Below, in pieces: positions 53,568 through 64,000 of a stretch of 64,000 bases of DNA. The position numbers were made by a program, and so were the translations under genes. The stretch is from Myoxocephalus aenaeus (Eukaryota > Chordata > Actinopteri > Perciformes > Cottidae): the NCBI GenBank assembly GCA_038501785.1, contig JBAMJR010000195.1, forward strand, positions 4,559,501-4,623,500. Direction: 5' to 3'. The number at the start of each line of letters is the position of its first letter. The first letter of the stretch is position 1. The notes under the pieces were generated by a model. The model saw nothing but the letters and a program-made list of their open reading frames with translations, made no database searches and was not told the DNA's origin.

Positions 53568-55582
53568 CTGCGGCACACAGGAGGGCTGCAGGGGTCAACA
53601 CACACACACAGACACGGCATTATATCACTACTTGGCTACTTACAGTAGAAATAAAACTGTAGGTGTACACAATGTAGAGGAGAAAATCACGGCATGGGGA
53701 AAACAAAGCAATTTAAGGTGTGAGATCACACTCCGCAGGCAGTAAACAACACATCCCATGAGGTGTGCTTAACATATGTGCATCGTTGTATTGTATATTC
53801 TGTTCATATTTTAAATGTATATGTCGGAAAAATGTATCGCAAATATCCTTGGCCCACCATCAAACCTGAAACCGTGCTACTGGGATTAAACCAGCACAGA
53901 GAACCTACAGGGAAGGCATGCACAAGCATTGTGACCATGACACAACGTTTACATATTAGTAAATAGTGCGTGCAGTTAATAAGGTAAATGTCAGGCATCT
54001 ATCTGCATGACTATTATGCGGTGCTTCTACCTACCGCACTCATTATAGCTCATTTCAAAGCAGGGCTTTACATCCTTAGATAATGTTGTCATGACAACAC
54101 ATGGCATGATAAGTGCTCAGTGCATTACTGTCGAGATTTTCTACATTCACACTGACATGACTACTGCCCCATAAATACGCACCAAAAGGAGAAAAAAAAA
54201 CCTCAATGCAAAACATATACTATTGTATGTATTTCGAGGTATTGGATATTCTGCCATACCAAATGCTGCATGTCAGTGTTGCAGGTTGTGTACGTTCGCC
54301 AAGACAAGTGCACCGTATCCCACAGTGAGACATTAGAACGGTGACTTACAGGCGTGTTTATCTGCTGTGAAAGTCACACTTAATTTGAAGGATGTTGTTT
54401 TCCTCTGTTTTTTTGGGAGGGGTGGTTTAGCTGTTGTTTCCTTGTAACTGTGTACTAGCAAGCAGCGCTCTCGGCAAACCGGTAGCGTGGAAGCTCTCTA
54501 GTGGTGTTACAGAGTACGCTTTTCAACACTGTGATTCCAAAGTGAAACACAGTTTTGAGCCGCAAACCGTCTGTTTAGTACGCTCATAAAAACGGTCATG
54601 CTGTTGACGTGGCCACACGCGTGTCGGTGCCACCTTCAGTCAACTCAAACCGTCTTGATTCACTCCACAGTGATTAAAGACGGAGAGAGATGGTGTTTAA
54701 CTAGAGAGGCAAACATGTTCAAGGACACTTCAAAAAAACAAGAAAAGAAAAAAACTCAAGCCCCGCTGTCTTGCATTTTTTTTAATTCACACAGGAGGCA
54801 GAGATGCTCACACTATCAGTGAAAATACTCTCAGAACAGATAGTCTTTTGAAGCTTAGAGCTAGCGTTTTAAGTGTGATGCAAAGTGTTCACTTCAAGTA
54901 ATGTCAGCAGCCGTGTCACACCTCTTTGAACTCTGCTCGGTTTAACATATTAAAGCAAAAAATTGCTGCCATTTAGTTTTTTCCCCCTAATTGCCAACAT
55001 CGGTTTGTGTCACGGCAACCCTCTCTCCACACTATGCAACGGCATCAAAACACAACGTCGGGAGAAACACTGCAATCCATCTTTCCAAAATGGCAGCGGG
55101 CGACTAACACTGCTTCACACGTCTGACGACGAGCGTTTCAGTGCGCTGCCTCTGACAAACGTTGAAGCGAAGTAAACCGCCAATGGATTGCGGTATAAAA
55201 TGCATCCGCAGCTGTTTATAATGACATTTAGAAATACAACTGAAGTGACCGAAGCGTGTCAGTAGTGCATACGAGGATAACTGCGGTACAGTAAATTGGC
55301 GACTTATTTTTTTTGATGAGGACAAATGTTGGCAGGAGCACAGGGAAAACGATCGGTGGCATGCACTAATTGGCCAATGTGACCTCTAAAAAATGTAGCG
55401 AGGGCTTCGCTAGTACAATACAAGACAGCATTAGTGCATCTGAGTCAGAATAAAATAAAAAATAAAAAATCACACACAGCGAACTCAGTTAGTGCATTCA
55501 GTGGTGAGGGATCCCGGCTCAGTCTCGGTTATGCCAGGCTCCTGGGTTATTATCACACCGAGCATCACCTTCCATGGCGGCA
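53568..55582 (-). other. region between the two myo18a terminal exons (3' UTR of long form / intron of short form)
   Basis: No convincing exon is visible. If the long terminal exon is used, the proximal part should be its 3' UTR. If the 53567 acceptor is used, all of it is intron. It contains short A-rich runs and no transposon that I recognise. Confidence 0.45.
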
Positions 55583-57023
55583 TCAGTCACTGTCCGGCTT
55601 GTAGCGGTACTTCATCACCAGGCTATCCACCTTCTTCTTCTTCTTGGAATCCTTCTTGTTCGACGGCCCCCGACCTGCAGGCTCCCGCTCGTCATCAGAT
55701 GGTTGTTTCGCGGCCCTTTTGACACTGCTGGAGCTGCGGTAGGAGATGGTCGAGTTGGAGGAGGAGGAGGAGGAGGAGGAGGAGGAGGAGGAAGAGGAGG
55801 AGGATGACTTTGAGGAGGAGGAAGAGTCCTCTGACTCACTTTGCTTCTTCTTAGATTTCTTCTTGGACTTCTTTCCCTTCTTCCCCCTTGAGCTCTTTCT
55901 GCTGTGACGGTCGTCTGAGGAGGAGGAGGAGTCGGAGGAGTCCGACAGCGAGATTTTGCTTTTCTTATCTTTCCGGCTGCGGGAGCTGCTGGTGCTCAGG
56001 GTGCTGGACGACCGGTTGGTGTAGTCCAGAGCCGAGCCGGAAGCGGAGCGAGGCAGGCTGGCTGAGCTGCAGCCGAGCCCCTCGTCCTCTCCCCTCTTCC
56101 TACCGTCCTGGCTTCCTGGCCCCTTCTTCTCATCCGCTTCCTCGCCACTCGACTCGTCGAGTTTGCTGCGCTTGAACTTAATGGGCTTGAAGCTCAGCAC
56201 CTCATTGATGGCGGCCTCCAAGTCGGGGTCCAAGTAGTTGCGGTGGGTGACCGTCTTGATGTCCGACGAGTCTGGCAGATTCCCGTCGGAGGAGCGCGGT
56301 TGGGCCGGGGTGGAGAAGCTGCGGCTGAGGGAGCGGGGACTGAAAGATGAAGTCCTGCCTTCGGTGAAAGCCGCGCTGCGGCCATCATCGTCGTCGTCGT
56401 CGTCGTCGTCGTCGTCCACGCGCAGGCCGAACTCACTGAGGCCACAGCTGCGGGCGACGGACAGGCGCGAGCCGCTGCGTCTGTCGTCTTTCCAGGAGCT
56501 GCTGCGACGCAGCGATCGCGGGCTGGAGCGGCTCACGCTGCTGATAGTCGACTTATTGTCGTCCTCCATGTCCAGCATGGCCCTCCTGGTGGACAGCCGG
56601 CTGGGAGCCACCGAGGACACCACGGAGTCCTTATCAAATTCAGGGGTGCTGCGGGAGGTCCAGCGGGACTCCAGGCCCTTCCTGGCTCTGCTGGTGGCTT
56701 CAGAATAGGCCTGGGAGATGACGGAGCCTTTGTCGTCGAAGTCTTCCTGCGCCTGGCTCTTCTCCTGGAGCCCTCCAGACTTGGACTTAGCTTTGCGCAT
56801 GGAGGCCTGGTCTGGTGCGTCAGACTGTTCCTTGAGCGTGCTGAACAGGGAGCTGTCATCGCCTGTACCTATGGAGTCTTTTAGGTTGGAGCGCTTCCTG
56901 TAGCTTAAGGAACTCATGACAGACACTGATCTGTTCTGCTCTACATCTCTCCCGTCTTTACCGCCATCATTCGTCTTCTCCTTACCCTCTTTCAACTCCT
57001 TGGTATCGGCATTTGCTGAATAT
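55583..57023 (-). CDS. myo18a: myo18a long terminal exon: about 480-residue C-terminal extension
   Basis: The acceptor ACCTTTTAG precedes base 57023, and the phase-2 donor upstream joins as AG+A (Arg), then YSANADTKELKEGKEK. The open frame runs about 479 codons to TGA at 55583-55585. It is mostly disordered and low in complexity. Features include an SLFSTLKEQ stretch, the block KGSVISQAYSEATSRARKGL, an 11-Asp tract, a predicted helix DPDLEAAINEVLSFKPIKFK, a Lys-rich segment (RKSSRGKKGKKSKKKSKKK), a 17-Ser tract, and the end KKKKKVDSLVMKYRYKPDSD. Such a frame without stops, with a good acceptor in the right phase, is strong evidence of coding. A mouse cardiac isoform (MYO18A-gamma) is known to carry an alternative C-terminal extension, and this exon may correspond to it (inference). 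Long plus-strand frames here are antisense shadows. An ATTAAA on the minus strand (plus 54781-54786) is a weak candidate poly(A) signal. Confidence 0.88.
55757..55807 (-). repeat. myo18a: coding triplet tract: 17 Ser (mostly TCC) in the myo18a tail
   Basis: On the minus strand this encodes 17 consecutive serines, nearly all TCC, just before NSTISYR. It is a purine/pyrimidine mirror-like tract in DNA and a likely site of length polymorphism. Confidence 0.9.
56384..56416 (-). repeat. myo18a: coding triplet tract: 11 Asp (GAC)9(GAT)2 in the myo18a tail
   Basis: On the minus strand nine GAC codons are followed by two GAT codons, giving 11 aspartates after LRV. A pure triplet array of this kind is prone to expansion or contraction. 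Confidence 0.92.
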
Positions 57024-57569
57024 CTAAAAGGTTATGTAATAAATTGACACCAGAGACAACCAACAGAAGACAAAAAGGAAGAAGAAAAAAAATCAGATCT
57101 CCGCATACTTTAGAAAATTATAAATTGTTGCCATCTTTAGTTGCACGCAACACGTGGTCAACGTTTGGTACCTTGACAGAATATTACATTAGTCATTTTC
57201 ATTTTGTCCTTGGGACCAGTCAAGAGTCTATTGATGTTATGTACAGTATACACTGCAGAAAGTGAGGCAATCTCCCAGTGAGGAGATATATCTAACTGTG
57301 GCAGGAGCGTCATTAAGCAGCCGTGCCAACTGGCCACGGGCCACTTCAATAAATTTGACAGCAGCCGCTTCCCCGTTCCGCCTCCTGTCATTAGACAGAT
57401 TACAAGGAGAGAGAGACGACACCTAATCACATGAAATACCCATCCTTCTGTTGCAAACTGCCCGAGGTAATCCGGGGCCTTTTTTTAAGGCTGGGCTCCA
57501 TTTATCACTGCGTCACTAAGGGGATGTAGATGGTTATCTGTCGTGATGCACAGGGATGTGGGCACTGAC
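57024..57569 (-). other. myo18a: myo18a intron before the long terminal exon
   Basis: This 546-bp intron begins GTCAGTG and ends ACCTTTTAG on the minus strand. It has a pyrimidine-poor, AT-rich 3' end, which could make the acceptor weak and open to regulation (inference). No other feature is visible. Confidence 0.8.
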
Positions 57570-57692
57570 CTGGTGCTCTTCAGACTCCCCTCATCTGACA
57601 GGGTCTTGGTGGAGCTTTTGTTCTTCGAGAGCCAAGACTTAACGCCGTCCACGCGGTCCTCCACCTCGGAATCAGTTTCTGTCTCATCCCCA
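57570..57692 (-). CDS. myo18a: myo18a acidic tailpiece exon with EDRVDGVKSWLSKNK
   Basis: This 123-nt exon (one base, 40 codons, two bases) is flanked by a TTTCTCCGCAG acceptor and a GTCAGTG donor. It encodes GDETETDSEVEDRVDGVKSW, followed by LSKNKSSTKTLSDEGSLKST. The block EDRVDGVKSWLSKNK is nearly identical to the C-terminal tailpiece I know from vertebrate MYO18A, and it is the strongest argument for myo18a over myo18b. The many Ser and Thr residues in acidic context suggest phosphorylation (inference). The exon ends in phase 2 after AG, and two acceptors downstream (57023 and 53567) both continue the frame. Confidence 0.93.
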
Positions 57693-59533
57693 CTGCGGAG
57701 AAACCGAATCAGCTCGATGTTTGACTCCAACACAGCAAGAATATTCATCTTAACAAGTAGTTTTTTTTTTTTTTTTTTAAATACCTTCTTGATAATATTA
57801 AAATAAACTGCCACAAGTTGCCTTAGCAACAATTCAGGACCAATTTAGGCAGATTTTCAGACAAGAAATTGTACAAAATGACTGGTTATGTGAATATTCT
57901 ATGCAGCTTAACATCACAGGAATTGCACATGCAAAATGTGATGGTTAGTTTTCACACATCACAAGCTTTTTGCTAGTAATGTTAGTCGTATTCCTTCTCG
58001 TATCGTATTAAAAAAGGTCAGTATGATGCAAGACAATCCAGATAAGCGTGATGATGTGATACGATAACAACACAATTAAGATGGTTGTTTTCGACAGACG
58101 CAGATGAGTGATCTAGGCAGAATGTATGGAGCTGTTAGAGGCATAATTAACTTGTTTGGCTGATTCTGGGCTGCAAGCATCTGTGTGGCATGTCACCTGC
58201 TCCTGGTGATTGTTATTGGAGCGGAGCTACGAGACGGCCCTGTGGGCCCTCCACTTGACATAACAATCAATATACAGCGACCTGTGGATCCCGATGAAAA
58301 AGCTCGCTAGATCCCACCTGGATAAGGTCAGGCCTCATTCATTTCAAATACAGGGTGAATTTTCTAAATTATGCGCCCTATTGTCCTCGGTGGTTAATGT
58401 GACAGGATGTGGCGAGGAAGAGGAGGGCAGAGTGGCGTAACCTCCAAGTCAATACTGCGGTCACGGTCGACATGTTATTCTCCATTTGTTTGAGGACACT
58501 CAATCTGCTTTAGACTTCAGTGCTGGATACACCGTCGTCCTTGGCTACATCATTTGTGAAAATTAATTTTCGCGTTCATAGAGACAGGTGTAAAATTGCG
58601 CGGAGATGCATATGTTCAGAAGGCCTAAACTACGTTCGACTGGTGGGGAAATTACATTTTTCATTCTTTAGTTTTTGTATTCAGAGCGGGACAACGGAGT
58701 GCATATTAAAACATACTGTAGTGTAGAAGGACGAACAGTGGCGATGGCGACAGAGGGCTTCAGGAGAGGAGCTGCAATTTTCAATCCCAGATCTTCTAAC
58801 TCGGACAAGCTTATCTATCTGAGCCTCGGGACATGTTGCAGAATGTTTGAAAAAGAAATGCTTCTAAGGAGCAAACACAATATTCAAAAGAGCTGTGAGA
58901 TGACAGCCGAGCAGAGCTCTCTCATTTGTCCACATATCCGTCTATGTAGGTCTCCCAGTGAACAGCGAATAGCGTACCATTTCCTTTGTCACCCAGCTTT
59001 GTGCGACACATTCAGTCATGTTTCCTCAGAGAACAAAGTGTTCTCTCTGCGCCCTTCTTATTTTTTTTTGATGGTCTGCCTAAAAGCTATTCTTTTTTTT
59101 TCCTTCTTTTTTCTTACACAAGAGAGGGAGAGAGCAGAGTCGTAAAGAAGCCTCAGATTCTTGGACCAAATGGTATTCGGGTCTTCAAGTTTTCTAAGAG
59201 CATTAAGAAAATGTTCTCATCATCGAAATTAAGATCCAGGTTTCTGCTGGGCAGGATAATGCCGATTCCAGAGAGACCAAATGGCCTGATCATACTATTT
59301 TCTATAAGAAAACCTGAGTGGGGATGGAGCTTCAAGTGGCAGCAAGAAAATAGTCCAAGTTTAGCTATTGTGACAAATGCCCGCCACAACCAGATAATCG
59401 GTTAATTAATACTCGAAAGTTGATGACACCTGCTGCCAATTTATCATCTCTGTGACACTGTGACTTCTTTAACGTGATATATCACACAACAAAACACTGA
59501 CTCCAGCCCAAAGCAAAATGATCTCCCTCTCCC

Positions 59534-59554
59534 CACACACACACACACACACAC
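59534..59554. repeat. (CA)n microsatellite
   Basis: About 10 CA units in the 5.2-kb myo18a intron. Confidence 0.95.
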
Positions 59555-60522
59555 AAAATAAAAGGTGGCTTGCAATTGAGTGCTGTGCAAATGGTGTCAC
59601 AAACGATTTGTCCGTGGCCCCACACTCCTAGCTAACCAGTCCTGAGGCTCGCAGATACAAACAAGCCCCAGGAATTTAGAAGTGAACATTGATAGCTTCT
59701 GACAATTGGCCTGCACTGGTTGTAAATCTTTGTCACAAATACTTACACTCAGCATCAAATCTCGTATGGCTTGGTTCTATCGATTTAGCACGTGTGGTCC
59801 CAACACCATGTCTTTAAAGTGTCTGCCCAAATTAGCCAATCATATATGGATAGAAAAAGAGCGTAATGCATCAATTTATGTTAATGAAATAGTGTGCACG
59901 CACTGTGATGCAATTCATCTCGTATTCAAGGAGAATTTGCACTAAAGGTGAAAAGAAAATGCACTGATGAAAGCCGAGTTCGCACTGCATAGTCCTATTA
60001 TATGCTCTCCTGTACTTAAACACAGCCTGCTGCAGTCCGTCCGGGGAACTGAAATTATCTTCCCCTGCAATAATAATAATCCAGCTATTGTAACCTCTGT
60101 TTCTTTGATGCATTGAGTACAAAAACGTATTGAATAGTAATGTAAATCATCTGGAAAATCCACTTCACATTTATAAGAAAAAAAAGAATCACCTCCTCCA
60201 TTATTGTTCACCCATGCTGCTAATGCAATGATGTCGAAGGGGGAAAAAAGGCAATTAAATAACACGGAAAAGAGTTGCGTCTTTTCCTCGAGTTGCACAA
60301 AATGAAAAGCAGAGCGTTGATACACACGAGTTGTCTGATGAAAAACAGACGACAAAAAAAAAAAATATGCAAAAAAAAAAAAAACTGCATATAAATGAGC
60401 GCAATGCCATGTCTCTGTGAAGAAGCAATCAGAGGTTAAAGTGGGAAATTATGGGCAGGTTTATCCGCCACAAACTGAAGACTACATTTCTTCACTCCGC
60501 TCCGATGAAGGTTTAAATGATG

Positions 60523-60540
60523 TAACCCTAACCCTAACCC
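60523..60540. repeat. short interstitial telomere-like (TAACCC)3
   Basis: Three exact copies of the vertebrate telomere hexamer within the 5.2-kb myo18a intron. It is too short to imply a fusion site. Confidence 0.9.
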
Positions 60541-62940
60541 ATGCCACAAAGATTCCTTTCACTGCATAAAAACTGAAAGAAAATGGAATTCAGTCAGTCA
60601 AAAGAACTTAATTAGCGTCCACAATCAATGACTACACATTTTACAAGGAAGACAAGGTGAACATTTGTATTTAAAGTTAAATGTTTCACAGCACTATGAC
60701 ATGAGATTGAATTAGTGGAGTATTTGAATCTACAGCCAAGCCTTTGGGCGTAATCTTTTCAGTGGCGCACTGTGCCATCACTGTCTTGCAACACTTGCTG
60801 ACTGTGCAGCCGCGGACAGACAGCCGGGCTGCAATCATTTTACCGTCACGAGCATCGCTCACGCGGTCACGCTTCAGGTCTTCCTAGAGCACACGTAAGG
60901 TTCTCCCGCCACGTTAAGTTTGTGTCCAGGGCACAATACAGATAATCTCTTCCTGGCAGACTTTGAAAATGTACAGAATGTCTTTTGTGGAAAAAGGTTC
61001 CCTCTGTATATTTGCACATGCCCATATTCCCTACATGTCTTCCAGCAAACACTGTTGTCAGACTGAGTCAGCCCACCTGTGCATCGTTGGCCACCTGCGT
61101 GCATGCGGCGGTTCAGTCCAATTAGAGTGGGGCCAGGAGGGGCAGATGAGTGAGCCGTTCTTCAATTAGACTATTCTTTTTTCTACTCTCCTCCAGGGCC
61201 AGGCAGCCACAAACAAAAACAAACAAACATGTATGTAGAACTGCTACCAGTCATCTATTGAGTTCAATCTTTCTGCAGAAGCACAGAGTATGTCTAAGCT
61301 TATCCAAATGCATAATTCTTCTTTGATCTTGATTTTGATTTCAAGCTGTACTGTAATGATTTCTACAGACAAATATCAGTCCACATTCATTTCTTATCTG
61401 TGAACTGAAAGAAACGGCATGAAATAACTGTAGAGAAGTAGAAATGACTACAATACGGAGGTAATACTAAGGCCCAAAGACTTCTTGTCAAGCAACTGAT
61501 ATTGGAAATTTGTTCTATTTTTGATTTCACATGGACGTACCATGACATGAAGATAATGTGCAGTGCATTCCGCGCACAAACTCAGTGAGATGTGGGCTTG
61601 TCACATATGCTTTGGGAAACGCACCTTGGAGCAGAAGACGGGTAAAAATCGAAACAAATGCATGATGAAGGCGTATGATGCGGCTGCAAACGTCTGATAG
61701 AAAACTATTCATGGAGACAATGATGCAGTATTACCGCAGGTCTGTAACACTTTGTTGTTTTAAATATGTTCTACAGCCTTAGCGGAGAGGAGAAGGACGT
61801 GTCGTTTATTTACCATTCTGGCTCACGCTTCCTCTAACATTCAGCAAAGTGTTGTGTGTGCCGTCAAATGTTTTAAACATCTTTTGAAGGTAGAAAAACA
61901 AGCCCTGAAATCTCCAACGAGGCCGTCTGTGTACAGACACCTCCGGACTCTAGGCACAGAATAAAATGAAACTAACTGAAACGCCAGGGCCATCCTTTAA
62001 GCGTAGCTTTTATCTGAGATGTATACCACAGACACAGCTTTCCATTCTATTTAGAGTGACTTCTCCTGTGTTGTTGTGAACAACACAAACTGAGATGCTA
62101 CGGAATACTGCATTATTCTCTCTTGTGGTTGAACACGGGTGAGAAAAAAAACACCACAACTTGCAAACAACCATTATGACGGAAACAAAGGATGCATTTT
62201 TCCATTCTCACGTTTTGTTTTTTCTTTTCTGATATTTTGTCACCATGTCTTGCAAACTGCCAGAAGTGTGGAAAAACACCAAAGGGGGAAGAAGGGGAAA
62301 AAAAGGAGAAGGTGAGATACACAAACAACAGTGCAAAAAGACGACCAGCTGAGATAACAGCAAATAAATAGTTTTACACTTACTACACACGCGCATGAAA
62401 TAACTATCCATTGTAAAGCAGTGAATCGGTAAACCTTGCGCTGTTGCCGGCCTCCTTCTCAAACAGAGCTAGCGTGTGTAACGTCTTCCTTTTTTCTTTT
62501 CTTCTTAGAGGTCTGTATTACTGCAGTCAGTGTTTACCTTACTGGGCTCAGAGCTAGCGTAACCCTCGACCTCTCTGCAAAGAGGGAAGGAGTAACCAAA
62601 CAGGGGAAACCGCCGCCGAGACAAAAGATCAGAAGCAGGGAGCCGAATGAAACCGAGTGAGAGGTATTTGGAGAACAGACAGCGTGTAGTATGACTCACA
62701 GAGTACTAAAGAGGTGAGACAGGAACTGGTGTAGGAAGGTGTGGGAGATAGAGAAGGAACAAATACAAGTTGTGATTGACAGGCTATTCCAAAAATAAAA
62801 ATATAAATAGCAGTTCACATTTTATAAGTTTCTTGCGGCAAGATAACTTGTTCTCTACTGTAGCTACAGCACCCTGATGTACCAAACACACATTACAGAT
62901 CTACTGAAGCAAAGGCAATTGTGTCTCTTTAGACACGTAC

Positions 62941-63080
62941 CTGTTGATTACGTCGTCGTTGTCATCACTCTCCATCTCGTCCTCGATGGCCGCCTGCAGG
63001 TCACCTATCCTCTTGAAGGCCAGCTTAAGGTCCACCTGTAAACTCTGATTTGCCGCCTCTAGGCTCTCGATGTCCATTTC
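62941..63080 (-). CDS. myo18a: myo18a distal coiled-coil tail exon
   Basis: This 140-nt exon (46 codons plus two bases) lies between a TTCACCAG acceptor and a GTACGTG donor. It begins EMDIESLEAANQSLQ in phase 0, continues through AFKRIGDLQAAIEDEMESDD, and ends NDDVIN plus AG of a split codon (phase 2). It closes the coiled coil and enters the acidic non-helical tail. Joined to the preceding exon it gives KKHEL-EMDIESLE, and joined to the next it gives VINS-GDETETDS, both matching the expected MYO18A order. The intron after it is about 5.2 kb. Confidence 0.93.
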
Positions 63081-63177
63081 CTGGTGAACGATTCACAGCA
63101 TAGAAGAAGCACGGTTACTTCCTCTAGTTTGAGCGCCGCTGAATGGTATCACGTGTCCCAGCACCCGGCAGCCTTAC

Positions 63178-63363
63178 CAGCTCGTGCTTCTTCCGGCTCG
63201 CCTCGCCCTCCCTCTTGGACAGCTCTCCCATTTCTTCTTTCATGTCCCTTATCTGCCTCTGCATTCGCTTATTCTGGTCCTTCTCCCTGTTTTCCGCAGC
63301 AAGGCGTTGGTTTCTCTCCTCTGTCGACTTTTCCAGGTTCTCCTTCAGACGACCCACCAGAAT
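63178..63363 (-). CDS. myo18a: myo18a coiled-coil tail exon (62 codons)
   Basis: This exon of 186 nt (phase 0 to phase 0) is bounded by a TCCTCCCCAG acceptor and a GTAAGG donor on the minus strand. It encodes a highly charged alpha-helical segment starting ILVGRLKENLEKSTEERNQR and ending EGEASRKKHEL, with heptad spacing and no prolines, as expected for the dimerising tail of a class XVIII myosin. The wording is very close to my memory of the vertebrate MYO18A tail. Myosin XVIII proteins bind actin and scaffold with little or no ATPase-driven motility (family knowledge). MYO18B is the main alternative, but the later exon with EDRVDGVKSWLSKNK favours MYO18A. Confidence 0.92.
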
Positions 63364-63966
63364 CTGGGGAGGATTCCACGTGAACTGAGTGAACTTGTTC
63401 TTACAAAAAGGATCTCCTTTGTTCTGTATTTAAGCTTAAATGTTATGTCCTAGCTCAGCATAGTTGGTCTCAACCCCCATCCTATCCACATATTTAACAT
63501 ACAACCACTATCGAATAAAGGATAGCAACAATGTAAACTTATTTCTTCTCAAAACATAATTAGTTTTTTGTCATCTGGAAAAACAAAGACAAAGGGACAA
63601 TTATTATTTTAGTAGTTAATCTGTTTTAGAAGTTGCAGCTTTTATCAATCTGATAAAAATTTGATGAAATTAGGACTCAAAAACAAACTGAAACAATAAA
63701 TAGTTATCTGTATAAAGCTGCATTATGCAGGATTGGGTGCTTGTGACCCCAATATATTGGTATTTCCAAAAAGCACTAATTCAATTAGAAACAGAAAATT
63801 AGATACAGAAAACAATGATATGAAGTAGTTAAGATCAGTAGGACTCCAAGATATAGAGCTGTGCAAGGGATCATACCTCCATTTTCTATCATCTCTAGCT
63901 CTTGATTACTACAACAAATATATCAAACTTACGTTTCTAGGTTCACAAAGGGCGTCTTTGTCTCAC
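63364..63966 (-). other. myo18a: myo18a intron of about 0.6 kb with a repeat fragment
   Basis: The intron begins GTGAGA at 63966 and ends TCCTCCCCAG at 63364. Near 63713-63735 it carries AAGCTGCATTATGCAGGATT, which resembles the edge of a common teleost interspersed repeat (from memory, not verified). The 97-bp intron at 63081-63177 holds nothing else. Confidence 0.75.
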
Positions 63967-64000
63967 CTCCAAGCGCTTGACCTGTGTCCTCTCGTACTCC
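63967..64000 (-). CDS. myo18a: myo18a internal tail exon, partial at window edge
   Basis: This is the 3' end of a coiled-coil tail exon of a minus-strand unconventional myosin-XVIII gene; its 5' part lies beyond the window. Read on the minus strand it encodes EYERTQVKRLE and then meets a consensus GTGAGA donor at 63966. The junction is phase 0, which fits the phase-0 start of the next exon at 63363. The charged heptad-like sequence agrees with the myosin tail. Identification comes mainly from the downstream exons. No motor-domain sequence is in the window. Confidence 0.8.

Larger units (their letters stand above)
57693..62940 (-). other. myo18a: myo18a intron of about 5.2 kb
   Basis: The intron begins GTACGTG at 62940 and ends TTTCTCCGCAG at 57693 on the minus strand. 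It holds a T run around 57759-57778, a (CA)n at 59534-59554, A runs near 60354-60384, and a three-copy TAACCC array at 60523-60540. No extra exon with matching phase was found by eye. Several 60-150-codon open frames here have no recognisable content. Confidence 0.8.

Noticed and set aside
53296..53745. 149-codon plus-strand open frame
   Set aside because: No recognisable domain, and it runs through a (CA)n stretch. The minus strand of the same place has a phase-matched acceptor, frame and stop, which explains the openness better.
55574..56903. Plus-strand open frames opposite the long myo18a exon (up to 156 codons)
   Set aside because: They are antisense shadows of a GC-rich coding exon, low in complexity (poly-Gly, poly-Ser), with no start context or splice support.
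55583..64000. Assignment of the gene to myo18b
   Set aside because: The tailpiece EDRVDGVKSWLSKNK and the tail wording fit MYO18A better from memory; a definitive test is a tree of myosin XVIII tails.
1..64000. CRISPR arrays, operons, prophage or other prokaryotic systems
   Set aside because: The sequence is clearly vertebrate: spliced exons, microsatellites and animal transposons. No regularly spaced repeat-spacer array was seen.
1..64000. tRNA, rRNA or known microRNA genes, including the mir-144/451 cluster found on the same human chromosome arm
   Set aside because: No complete tRNA cloverleaf or rRNA block was noticed, and mature miR-451/miR-144 sequences were not seen; only the SINE-like fragment has tRNA resemblance.

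Overview
This is nuclear DNA from a ray-finned fish, most likely an acanthomorph teleost. The evidence is spliced vertebrate exons with canonical GT/AG borders, dense (CA)n, (TA)n and (CT)n microsatellites, and several teleost-type DNA transposons. These include a DD36E Tc1/mariner (Incomer-like) element, hAT and piggyBac-type MITEs, and a KIAA1586-like hAT relic. There is no prokaryotic or organellar signature. Most of the 64 kb is non-coding, and most open frames are chance or antisense readings.

Layout. (1) Positions 1-23033 look like one large intron on the minus strand. It lies downstream of a short first coding exon (23034-23118) that encodes a secretory signal peptide and ends in a clean GTAAGA donor. 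The exon itself is not diagnostic. Its orientation and its place next to myo18a match the human order SEZ6 - PIPOX - MYO18A, so it is probably exon 1 of a sez6 orthologue, with a CpG-rich promoter region just upstream. (2) About 23.5-53.4 kb is intergenic. It holds a 422-bp hAT MITE-sized family's relatives, a decayed KIAA1586-like hAT element (36.1-37.8 kb), an apparently intact 1221-bp DD36E Tc1/mariner element with a full 346-codon transposase (40911-42131), a 729-bp piggyBac-type MITE (42664-43392), a SINE-like fragment, a diverged tandem duplication and many microsatellites. I found no pipox exons. (The 422-bp hAT MITE itself lies in the left intron, at 4061-4482.) (3) 53.4-64 kb is the 3' end of a minus-strand myosin XVIII gene, best matched to myo18a. 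In transcription order it contains a partial tail exon at the right edge, two coiled-coil tail exons, the short acidic exon carrying EDRVDGVKSWLSKNK, and then two alternative terminal exons.

The most interesting point is the myo18a 3' end. The exon ending at 57570 stops in phase 2, and both downstream acceptors (57023 and 53567) give open frames in that phase. One adds about 480 residues rich in Ser, Lys and Asp. The other adds about 36 acidic, Ser-rich residues. This predicts two alternative C-termini and recalls the long-tailed cardiac MYO18A-gamma isoform described in mouse. No wholly new molecular system is evident.
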